DNA of 64,000 bases from Bradyrhizobium sp. NFR13. GTDB lineage: Bacteria > Pseudomonadota > Alphaproteobacteria > Rhizobiales > Xanthobacteraceae. Positions 9,287 to 16,716 of this stretch are shown piece by piece. Positions within the stretch are counted from its first letter, which is position 1. Each line of letters opens with the position of its first letter. The stretch covers positions 434,001 through 498,000 of the forward strand of contig NZ_FOTP01000003.1 of assembly GCF_900114605.1 (NCBI RefSeq), in the 5' to 3' direction. The notes below the pieces were generated by a model that saw only the letters and a list, made by a program, of their open reading frames with translations, did not search any database and was not told where the DNA came from. A program made the translations under genes and the position numbers.

Positions 9287-9324
9287 AAAAAAAGGCGCCC
9301 GCCGGCTGTGAAGCCGTGGGCGCC
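9287..9324 (-). terminator. Intrinsic terminator in the amiC leader (attenuator)
   Basis: On the minus strand GGCGCCC (9324-9318) pairs with GGGCGCC (9300-9294). An inner CGGCT/AGCCG stem (9316-9312 with 9307-9303) closes a four-base loop, and seven T residues follow (9293-9287). It lies just before the amiC start, between a plausible promoter and the first gene, and so reads as an attenuator. AmiR is the obvious candidate antiterminator. Confidence 0.85.
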
Positions 9325-9342
9325 CTCGCCACCAACTGGACA

Positions 9343-9451
9343 CGCTTGAATTTGAAGCGCGGTGTTGGAAATGGTTTGAACTTGTAGCGTTATCGGGCAG
9401 CTCTGCCCAACGCTTGCAGTTTAAGCTCCCTTAGATCGATCATACTGTCAA
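9343..9451 (-). promoter_or_regulatory. amiC operon leader: two hairpins and promoter-like boxes
   Basis: On the minus strand this stretch contains TTGACA at 9451-9446 and, overlapping its end region, TATGAT at 9444-9439; the two are too close to be one promoter pair, so the exact promoter is unclear. Two hairpins follow. In the first, AGCGTT (9414-9409) and GGGCAG (9408-9403) pair with CTGCCC (9400-9395) and AACGCT (9391-9386) around a bulge. In the second, CGCTT (9359-9355) pairs with AAGCG (9347-9343). Hairpins upstream of a terminator are what ANTAR regulators recognise, but I could not fit the published two-hexaloop ANTAR motif convincingly. Confidence 0.5.
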
Positions 9452-9565
9452 GCGTGTTGTTGCGGCGAGAGTTGCTTCAATTCATACCTCACTGCAGAAA
9501 AACTATGCAGGGCGCCGGAAAATAACTGATTGCACGAGCGCGCCAATGACAGTCGTTCCGTCAGC

Positions 9566-10087
9566 ATTCGTTCAGACGTAGTCCGCCGCGACGTCGGCAT
9601 GGTGTTCCAGCAGTTCAACCTGTTTCCGCATCTGACCGTGCTACAGAACCGCACCATCGCGCCACGCAAGATCTGCGGCGCAACGAGGCAGGAGGCCGAC
9701 GAGGTCGCGCGCTATTGTCTTGAGCGCGTACGGATCTCCGAACAGGCCGATAAATATCCGAACCAGCTCTCCGGCGGCCAGCAGCAGCGCGTCGCCATCG
9801 CGCGTGCGCTGTGCATGAAACCGCTGATCATGCTATTCGACGAGCCGACCTCGGCGCTTGATCCGGAAATGATCCAGGAGGTGCTCGACGTTATAGTCGG
9901 CCTCGCCCGCGAAGGGATCACCACGGTCAGCGTTACCCACGAGATGGGATTCGCGCGTACGGTCGCCGACCGCGTGCCGTTCATGGACGCGGGCCGAATC
10001 ATCGAGGAAGGCGCGTCGGCCGATTTCTTCTCAGATCCGAAACAGGATCGAACCCGTGCATTCCTCAAACAAATTATAAATCGATGA
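9566..10087 (+). pseudogene. 5'-truncated amino-acid ABC transporter ATPase (AapP/GlnQ type)
   Basis: The reading frame ending at 10087 encodes the C-terminal two thirds of a polar amino acid importer ATPase: [15 protein letters not shown] (Q-loop), [15 protein letters not shown] (signature), [14 protein letters not shown] (Walker B) and VTHEMGFA (switch His). The first 70 or so residues, including Walker A, are missing, and homology begins abruptly at about 9566 with RRDVGMVFQ. Without Walker A it cannot bind ATP normally. No permease or binding-protein genes of such a system flank it. It is best read as a gene fragment left by deletion or rearrangement. Confidence 0.85.
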
Positions 10088-10092
10088 CCGAA

Positions 10093-10120
10093 GCGTCCGC
10101 TTTGCGCCATAAGCGGACGC
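10093..10120. repeat. Intergenic palindromic repeat, copy 1
   Basis: GCGTCCGCTT and AAGCGGACGC form a perfect 10-bp inverted repeat around TGCGCCAT, directly after the stop of the truncated ATPase gene. A near-identical element lies at 52220-52249. It looks like a dispersed intergenic palindrome; in RNA it would form a stable hairpin, but no U-tract follows. Confidence 0.75.
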
Positions 10121-10653
10121 CGCGTATGCGAGGACACCCCAATGGGAATCTGAACGATGATGACGATAGGCACGCTAGCGTGCGGTCGACTATTCTCGAT
10201 TCGGTTCGAGGTCGGTCAAGCGCTGGGCGGCTACGAGCTGATCGCGGAAATATCTCCAAGGTCATGACATGTGGCGCTAAGACTTTCGGACATACTTTTT
10301 GGCGGTGCATTCTTGCCGCCAGCGCTCGGCGGCGATGGTTTCGGCCGCGACGTTTGCCCAAGCCGCCGCCTTGGCTTCTTCACGGTCTCGCATCTGCCAT
10401 TTGCTTCAGGGCACGCCTATGCTCTGCACGATGCTAGTTACAGTGAGCCAGATTATCGATCGACGTCTCGTCAGAGTCCGAGATGCGGCAGCAGCCGTCC
10501 TTTGGTCTGCAAGGGCCTGGTTCGCCTCACTTGCGAAAGCAGAAGCCCAGGAGTTTCGAAGCATTTCGGCTCAGGAGCCAGTTGCCGACATTTCGCCTTT
10601 TGCCAGATGGAGTACGCAGCCCCTGCTCAGATTAATCGTTGCTTAACCGGCTG
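10121..10653. other. 533-base stretch without a confident gene
   Basis: Open frames of 95-130 codons exist on both strands but have no recognisable motif, no good ribosome site and composition typical of chance frames in GC-rich DNA. The only peptide that looks protein-like is the 38-codon minus-strand frame at 10277-10393, listed separately. The stretch lies between two truncated transporter genes and is probably rearrangement debris. Confidence 0.5.
10277..10393 (-). CDS. Possible 38-residue charged peptide
   Basis: ATG at 10393 to TAG at 10277 encodes a peptide rich in Ala, Glu, Arg and Lys (beginning MRDREEAKAAAWANVAAE) that would form one amphipathic helix. It could be a small protein or the tail of a lost gene. 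There is no clear Shine-Dalgarno and I recognise no family. Listed only because its composition is unlike the surrounding non-coding frames. Confidence 0.2.
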   Translation of the reverse strand: MRDREEAKAAAWANVAAETIAAERWRQECTAKKYVRKS

Positions 10654-11433
10654 CTAATTCACCGTTGCCAAGTACAAACCGGAATCGAAATAATCCGTGG
10701 CCGGCGCCGCCGTCGTCACGCCAGATTCGGTCATGAAGAAATCGCTGACCTGCTGGAGCCATTTGACGACTGTCCCATCGGAATAGAGCCGCTTCCACTC
10801 CCGTGAAGAAAACATCTTCTGCGCCTTGAGCGCCTCGGCGATGTCGGCAACCGATGCCCGTTGGTAGTGTCGCTGCTGCAGCGCCTCGGCCGCAGGCTTG
10901 AGATTGCGGACCATGTAGTCGTTGGCGTCCACCCAGCCTCGAATGATCCGCTGCAAGACGTCCCTGTTGGCGGCATAATACTCATGCCGCGCGACCCAGC
11001 CGCCGACCACCGCCGACTGCGGATAGAAGGCGGACGCGTCCACCAGCTTGATGGCATCCGGCAGCTTGTCGCGGACGCTGAGGTTAAACGGCACCCACAA
11101 CGCGACCGCAGGCACCTCTCCGGCAATGAACGCGCCCACGGCTTGCGACATGCTGCTATTGATCACCTGAACATCGGCGAGGCCAAGGCCATTGGCGCGC
11201 AAGGCGCGGTCGAGAAAGATATGCGCCGTAGTCCTCGTCGTTGTCGCGATGCGCTTGCCGCGGAGGTCAGCGAAGGATTTGACTCCGCGGTCCGGGCGAA
11301 CCCAGAGGTGCGCGGTGGCAATCTCGATATCGTTGATCAGAAAGCCGCAACCGGCGCCGAGCGCAGGATAGTTCGAAATCACTCCGCCTGCCGACAGCAC
11401 GTCCACCTCTCCCCGCGCCATGGCCTCGAACAC
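10654..11433 (-). pseudogene. 5'-truncated NMT1/SsuA-type ABC binding protein
   Basis: The frame encodes the middle and C-terminal parts of a nitrate/sulfonate/taurine-class periplasmic binding protein: LSAGGVISNYPALGAG, WVRPDRGVKSFADLRGKRIATT, and AVALWVPFNLSVRDKLPDA. The signal peptide and the first strand-helix units are missing. In-frame coding continues upstream of the first ATG only to about 11499, where a TAG closes it, and that extension shows no signal sequence. The protein could not be exported as it stands. No matching permease or ATPase gene is adjacent. It is probably a remnant, like the truncated ATPase gene at 9566-10087. Confidence 0.75.
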
Positions 11434-11499
11434 TTCTGCAGCGACCTCTTTGCGTGCGGCGCTCGTCGCGCTGCGAATCGCACGTCTGCGGTCCTTCAG

Positions 11500-11823
11500 C
11501 TAATGCACCTTGCTAACAGGCTTTTTCCCCCATCGTTTGGCTGCCTTGACGGCCACATCTTGCGCCGAGGGAATTTCAGTAGAATGGCCCTTGGTGCTCC
11601 AGAAAAAGACCAACGTGGACGCTAGAAGAAACGCGGCCTGCCCTGTGAACATGCAGACAACCGTCTTCCAGACAATCTGACCTTCGACGTTAACTAAGAG
11701 TACGACGGCTGAGAAAAGCATAGAGCCAAACAGTACAAAGACTGCGATGCGGCTCCGGCCGAGCAGCCCGAGCGCAAACCCCGCGAGTCCGTTAATTGCA
11801 ATCAACACGATGATGACGCCCAT
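11500..11823 (-). CDS. Small inner-membrane protein, unknown function
   Basis: A 107-residue protein with three predicted transmembrane segments (about 2-22, 26-45 and 52-74) and a basic C-terminal tail (KAAKRWGKKPVSK) that would be cytoplasmic. ATG at 11823. Clean alternation of hydrophobic segments and charges makes it very likely real. It lies between the binding-protein remnant and the polysaccharide export gene, in the same direction as the export genes but 190 bases downstream of them. I do not recognise the family; a role in exopolysaccharide export is only a guess from position. Confidence 0.6.
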   Translation of the reverse strand: MGVIIVLIAINGLAGFALGLLGRSRIAVFVLFGSMLFSAVVLLVNVEGQIVWKTVVCMFTGQAAFLLASTLVFFWSTKGHSTEIPSAQDVAVKAAKRWGKKPVSKVH

Positions 11824-12014
11824 ATCAGCTCTCGCCGCAGCTAGCCGAACATAAATAACGCGTTCCGGGAAAATTTAGCAAGGCAGCTATCGAACTAACG
11901 AAACCGCGGGCGGAGTCCAGAACATTCGATTCCGCGATGCAAAATCTTGTTAGCTACCGCGGTAGATGCTCCGTCTTAGTGCCGAACACATCTGATGCGC
12001 GTGATTTCAAGAAA

Positions 12015-13271
12015 TCAGAAGCGAGCTTCCGCAGCCACCCTGTAGTCGGATACGGTCTGCGGGACCGATCGGATAAGAGTGATAAACTTCAGGAAATCAA
12101 CGGAGGGCGCGTTCGAGACATAGATCATATCCCGATCACGCATGATGAAATCTGAGATGAGAAAGTAACCAGATGGATCTTCGAGGTCTGCCCGATACAC
12201 TGTCGGGACAAGCGGGCCGGGATGCAGGCTGACGTCTACGCCCATGCGCTCAAGCGCTTGGCGCGACTCAAATCGATAGAGAAATACGGCTGCCGCCTGC
12301 GCGCGGTCATCTTGAAGACCGCCGGCCTTGGCGAGAGCGTCTCCGAGAGACATACGGTACGAGTCGAACGGGAAGCGACGATCCAGGGGCCCCAGAGTTG
12401 TTGTCTGACCAGTCGCACCGAAAGCCAGAAAGTAGCGCGGACGACGGGTAACAGTCACGACGTCACCGGGACGAAGTTGAATATTGTTGTCCGGGCGCTC
12501 ATTTACAGCAACGAGCAGCGCGCTGTCGATTTTCCCTTCTCTCTGAATCGAGATGAGACTTTCAAACGCCGGTGCCTTTGTGCCGCCCGCCCGGGCAAGC
12601 GCTGGCAGCAGCTGGATGCCACCAGGTTCGATCGGAATACGAGCAGGCGTATTCACCTCGCCAAGAACGCTGATGCTGTTGGAGATTCGATCCGCGACCG
12701 AAACAAGGACCTGAGGATCAATTGCACGGCCGCTTAGCTTACTCTTAATCTCAAGCTGCACATCCTGCGGCGACCGGCCCGCAGCCTTGATGGCGCCAGC
12801 ATAAGGCACGGTGATGTTGCCGGCCAGGTCGACCTGCTGACGTGGAAGCTCCACAGCGTTGCCAGGCGCGGCATTGCCTTCGGTCGACGTGAACAAACCG
12901 CCGCGCTGGGCCTCATAAATTGTGATGCTGACGACATCGCCGATTCCAAGCGCAACACTCGTCTTCGCGCGTCCCCGCATGTTGCTAAAGAGCCGCCCGC
13001 CATCTTCGGAATTCAAATGCGTAACCACCTCGGGGCGGAGGTTAACTACAACATAGCCGACGGTCGAATTGGGGTTACCAACGGTGTCGACCGACTCCTT
13101 GAAGACCCTTGCCGACGGAGGACCACTGGATGGAAGCACCCCCCCCGCACAGCCTCCCAAGAGCAGGGAAGCAAATGCCAGCCCTGCCAACACAGGCCGA
13201 GGCCGCGCGCAATTCGAAGAAAGCGTGATCCGTAAACCGCCCTTAGAATTGATTGGCGTAGACGTATTCAT
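12015..13271 (-). CDS. Outer-membrane polysaccharide export lipoprotein (Wza/GumB/ExoF-like)
   Basis: A 418-residue OPX-family lipoprotein that forms the outer-membrane exit channel for capsule or exopolysaccharide. A signal peptide ends in the lipobox LLGGC at about residue 40. A polysaccharide export domain (LGIGDVVSITIYEAQRGG, then VDLAGNITVPYAGAIKAAGRSPQDV) is followed by SLBB-type repeats (ISVLGEVNTPARIPIEPGG and LGDALAKAGGL). The frame is open to a TTG at 13340, but the ATG at 13271 leaves a normal lipoprotein signal and is preferred; neither start has a strong ribosome site. It lies downstream of the ExoP/Wzc gene with a 327-base gap, so it probably has its own promoter. Together they would span the envelope. 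Confidence 0.9.
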   Translation of the reverse strand: MNTSTPINSKGGLRITLSSNCARPRPVLAGLAFASLLLGGCAGGVLPSSGPPSARVFKESVDTVGNPNSTVGYVVVNLRPEVVTHLNSEDGGRLFSNMRGRAKTSVALGIGDVVSITIYEAQRGGLFTSTEGNAAPGNAVELPRQQVDLAGNITVPYAGAIKAAGRSPQDVQLEIKSKLSGRAIDPQVLVSVADRISNSISVLGEVNTPARIPIEPGGIQLLPALARAGGTKAPAFESLISIQREGKIDSALLVAVNERPDNNIQLRPGDVVTVTRRPRYFLAFGATGQTTTLGPLDRRFPFDSYRMSLGDALAKAGGLQDDRAQAAAVFLYRFESRQALERMGVDVSLHPGPLVPTVYRADLEDPSGYFLISDFIMRDRDMIYVSNAPSVDFLKFITLIRSVPQTVSDYRVAAEARF

Positions 13272-13598
13272 TAAAGGGGCAGCCTTATTGGCAAGAACGC
13301 AAACGCATTTCTGAACAATAGCCTGCAGATGCCGTACCAAGGCAGGTCAGACTCGTCCAACCCCTTTGAACTACCAGTGCTTTTTTATTGGGAATGGAGG
13401 ATTTCAGGCAACATCGGTTAATCGATGATGACCAAAGACGATTAACGAATGCTTATGGCTGGAAAACCAAAAATAACATACTGATATCATTGGGAGTCTT
13501 GAGAGCAGAGGTGAGAGACTCCAATGAGCCAGAGAGCACCGCGGATTCATGCCGATCGAATAAGCACAGTTCACCCGACGAGCTCTCAAATAATACTT
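13272..13598. promoter_or_regulatory. 327-base gap upstream of the export lipoprotein gene
   Basis: This AT-richer stretch between the ExoP-like and OPX genes has no convincing frame; the plus-strand frame of 76 codons at 13388 lacks motifs. It is long enough to carry a separate promoter for the minus-strand OPX gene. I see no clear -35/-10 pair and no intrinsic terminator after the ExoP-like gene. Confidence 0.4.
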
Positions 13599-15812
13599 TC
13601 AGGATGCCGCTTTATTAAGCACAACGCCTAGCATTTTCTCATAGACCATTGGCGCCGTAGACAGGGCACCAATGACTTCGTCGTACGAGGTCTTTCTCCA
13701 CTCCACAACGAAGACAAATTTTTCGATCAGAGGGCTGATGGCCCTGGCATCCACCGCTTTGGTTAGCGGCGGCAAATCGATGATAATGTAATCGAAGTTC
13801 TCCCTGGCCTTCTTCAGCAACAAATCCATCCCGACCGACGAGAGCTTCTCGGCCGTGTGGATTGGTCTTTCCTGCGTTATCGCTGGCAGGAATTTCAATC
13901 CCGTTTCGCCATCTTGCCAGAAAAATTCATTGGTATCTTCAGGACGTCCGATCGCATCGAGTAGTCCGGTTGCCGCCGTTGGAGCCAGCGCACGCGTCAG
14001 GCCGGCATCCCTCAGACCGCCGTCTATTAGCAACACATGATTGCCTGCATGCGCCACCAGATGAGCGAGATTAGCAGCAATTGTGGTTGCCCCCTCTTCA
14101 GGCATCGTTGAAACAACGCCAATGACCTTCGACTTCCCGATCAATCCGGCGTGATCAGCAGCGACCCTGATCGTGCGAAGAGTTTCGGCAAAGCGCGAGA
14201 ATGGATCATTAATAACGTAGCGCGCAATTGACTCGCCTGGGTCGAGGTCGCGGGCCGGAGCATCGGTCTTCGCCTCTCTCAAACCTAGTATCTTCGGTCC
14301 CGACCTGCGCAATTTCCTCCCCGCTACGAACGGCAAAGCTCCGAAACAAGAAACGCGTAGCGTCGACTCGACACTCTCAGTCGAGCGGAACGTCCGATCG
14401 AGTGCCTCGCGTCCGAACGCAGCGGCTGCGCCGGCCATCAAGCCAAGCGCGCTTGCGATACCAAGAATGATCCCGCCCTTTGGATTACTCTTCTTTTCTG
14501 GCGGCGTCGCAATCGTGATAACGCGCGCTTCCGTGGAAGGAACCGAAGTTTGCTGATTCGACTGCACATACTTTTGAAGAAACGAGTCAAAAATCGCGCG
14601 ATAGCTCAGCGCTGTGCTTTCAAGTTGGCGTAGGGTCACCTGCGCCTTGCGCGTTAGCGCTTCGCCTTTGATCAAGGTATTTACGTTTGCGGTGATCGCT
14701 TGCTGACGTAGCAGGGCAATTTGGTAGTCGCTTTTGTTCGCCTCGGCAACGCGGCTTACTTCGTCGGCCATCGACCGCTCGAGACCAGTCATCACGTTTC
14801 GCAGGTTGACGGCGGCTCCGTGTTCGCGGCCGTACTTTCTCGACAGTTGTGCTTCTTGCTGCTGCATATCGAGATACTGTTGGCGCATTCGGTTGATAAC
14901 TTCACTTTTCAACGTATCTGCGACCGCGGCGTTAGTGACTCCTTCGGTCATGACCACGTTCACACGATCCAGTCGTGCTTTGGCCTCCGCAACCTGCCCT
15001 TGGACAAGCACCAGTTGCGTGTTCAGTTCACCTAATTGCTGTTCACTAATGAGGCCCTGCTTGGTGTCGACGATATTGTTCTGCGATTTGAAATCCTGCA
15101 CGGCGCTTTCAGCAACGAACGACTCTTGCCGAAGTTCTGCAATTCGTTCACGCAGCCAGTCAGCCGCTCTCTTCGCCTCGCTATACTTTGCTTCTAATTG
15201 ACCTGCGATATATGCATCGGAAAACGCATTAGCGATCACAGCAGCCTTCTTCGGATCGCGGGCGCGAAAGCTGATCTCGATAACGTAAGTCAATCCAACC
15301 CGAGTGACTGTCAGATTCTCGAGCAGATTATCGACCGCAGCACGCGAAACCCGGCTTTCGCTCGGATCGGACGATTCCGTGAAGAGGCCAACAACAAACC
15401 GGATAACAGTCGCCACTGGAGACCCGCCTGGCGAAGTAAAGTCAGGATCGTTGGCAAGATCCAATTTCTTGGCGACAGCAATCGCAACGCCTTCCGATCG
15501 CACGACCTCGACCTGGCTCTCGACGGTCATGGCATCCAGAACCCCGTCGGACGCGCTGGCTTGCTGCGACGACAGGAACTTCGACCTCGTCGCGTCCAGC
15601 ATCATGCGCGCCTTAGACGTGTATAGCTTGGGAGACGTCATATAGAGGGTAGCACCAATGCCCCAGGCGAGGGCGAGGCAGCCTATGACCAACCAACGGT
15701 TTCGGCGGAAAATTGCTAGGAAGCCGGACAGGCTCAGACTTCGATCGCTAAAAGGTGGCGCCTGATTGATCTCTTGGTCAACACGAAACGAATTTCGATG
15801 CAATTCGAGCAC
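13599..15812 (-). CDS. exoP-like: Wzc/ExoP-type polysaccharide co-polymerase with degenerate kinase site
   Basis: A 737-residue inner-membrane protein with a Wzz domain (transmembrane segment about 38-57), a long periplasmic coiled coil, a second transmembrane segment near 450 (ILGIASALGLMAGAAAAFG) and a cytoplasmic BY-kinase-like domain. Walker A is abnormal: residues 570-577 read MPEEGATT where active kinases have G-x-GK[ST], so Ala575 replaces the ATP-binding Lys. Walker A' reads LLIDGGLR rather than LLIDxDxR. Walker B (YIIIDLPPL) is intact. The usual C-terminal tyrosine cluster is absent. It probably controls chain length and export as a structural co-polymerase without autokinase activity. 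The start is a GTG at 15812 preceded by AAGGGAG. Confidence 0.9.
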   Translation of the reverse strand: MLELHRNSFRVDQEINQAPPFSDRSLSLSGFLAIFRRNRWLVIGCLALAWGIGATLYMTSPKLYTSKARMMLDATRSKFLSSQQASASDGVLDAMTVESQVEVVRSEGVAIAVAKKLDLANDPDFTSPGGSPVATVIRFVVGLFTESSDPSESRVSRAAVDNLLENLTVTRVGLTYVIEISFRARDPKKAAVIANAFSDAYIAGQLEAKYSEAKRAADWLRERIAELRQESFVAESAVQDFKSQNNIVDTKQGLISEQQLGELNTQLVLVQGQVAEAKARLDRVNVVMTEGVTNAAVADTLKSEVINRMRQQYLDMQQQEAQLSRKYGREHGAAVNLRNVMTGLERSMADEVSRVAEANKSDYQIALLRQQAITANVNTLIKGEALTRKAQVTLRQLESTALSYRAIFDSFLQKYVQSNQQTSVPSTEARVITIATPPEKKSNPKGGIILGIASALGLMAGAAAAFGREALDRTFRSTESVESTLRVSCFGALPFVAGRKLRRSGPKILGLREAKTDAPARDLDPGESIARYVINDPFSRFAETLRTIRVAADHAGLIGKSKVIGVVSTMPEEGATTIAANLAHLVAHAGNHVLLIDGGLRDAGLTRALAPTAATGLLDAIGRPEDTNEFFWQDGETGLKFLPAITQERPIHTAEKLSSVGMDLLLKKARENFDYIIIDLPPLTKAVDARAISPLIEKFVFVVEWRKTSYDEVIGALSTAPMVYEKMLGVVLNKAAS

Positions 15813-15975
15813 GGCATGCTCCCTTACTCTGACACTACTTCATAATACTGCGCGTCGTAGAAAGCATAGAAAGGCAGTTGGACTCGAAATCTTCTGAGCC
15901 GAACCAAATAGTAAGCAAGGACGGTGCCAGATATCGGCCACGACCTCACTCAGATATCTCCACCCTCGTTCCTTC

Positions 15976-16716
15976 TTAGATATCCATGGATTTAAACATA
16001 CGTTCCGGGATCGCCCGGATAATGAACATGATGCCTCGCCAGACACCCAGCACGTAGAGTACGTCCTTCTTCTTGCGGTGGGCACTGATAATGGAACTGG
16101 CAACCTGCTGCGGACTCGCCGTCAGAAGCGGCGGAAGCGCCATTCCCTCAGTCATTCGGGTGGCGACAAATCCAGGCTTGACCGTGAGCACATGAAGTTC
16201 GCTCGATCCGAAGCGATTACGCAGACCAGATAAGAAAGCCGTAAAACCGGCCTTGGCGGAACCATATGTATAATTCTTCTTGCGTCCCCGGTCTCCCGCG
16301 ACCGAGCTAATTCCAATGATGCACGCGCCTGGCCGGTCCGCCATGAGATTGGCGAAGGCCCCGAGCAATAGGGACGGAGCAACATAATTTACTTGCATGA
16401 TGTGGTTAGCAGCAGCGGCACTGCTCCATGCAGCCGCTTCGTCACCGAGAACGCCGGCAACGGAAATGACTGTACCGGGAACCTCCGTTAATTTTCCAAG
16501 CAGTGCTTCGCGCTGCCCCTCGTCGAGAATATCAAGCTCCATGAGCTGCGCGTCTGCCTTATATCGATAGAACAGATCCTTCACGTCGGGCTCTAGCCTG
16601 CTGACATCTCGCGCGGCGAGAATGAGCGAAGCGCCGGCCTTGGCATACTCCGCCGCAATCGCGCGTCCGATGTCGGACGCTGCACCCACGATCAAAACAG
16701 GCGAAGCGATTGTCAT
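15976..16716 (-). CDS. dprE2-like: SDR-family decaprenylphosphoryl-2-keto-ribose reductase (DprE2-like)
   Basis: A 246-residue short-chain dehydrogenase. The cofactor motif is VGAASDIGRAIA, ISSVAG precedes the catalytic YGSAK (Tyr-x-x-x-Lys), and the hydrophobic C-terminal helix (GIMFIIRAIPERMF) is typical of the membrane-associated DprE2 group. With DprE1 it epimerises polyprenyl-phosphoribose to polyprenyl-phospho-arabinose by reducing the 2-keto intermediate. The start ATG shares one base with the DprE1 stop (TAATG at 16718-16714). Its place after GtrA and DprE1 genes matches the mycobacterial order Rv3789-Rv3790-Rv3791. General SDR assignment is certain; the specific reaction rests on context. 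Confidence 0.88.
   Translation of the reverse strand: MTIASPVLIVGAASDIGRAIAAEYAKAGASLILAARDVSRLEPDVKDLFYRYKADAQLMELDILDEGQREALLGKLTEVPGTVISVAGVLGDEAAAWSSAAAANHIMQVNYVAPSLLLGAFANLMADRPGACIIGISSVAGDRGRKKNYTYGSAKAGFTAFLSGLRNRFGSSELHVLTVKPGFVATRMTEGMALPPLLTASPQQVASSIISAHRKKKDVLYVLGVWRGIMFIIRAIPERMFKSMDI

Noticed and set aside
9439-9451. TTGACA and TATGAT as one promoter for the amiC operon
   Set aside because: The two boxes are almost adjacent instead of 16-18 bases apart, so they cannot be the -35 and -10 of one promoter.
10271-10657. Plus-strand frames of 115-128 codons between the two truncated transporter genes
   Set aside because: No ribosome site, motif or hydrophobic pattern. Two overlapping frames of similar quality argue for chance.
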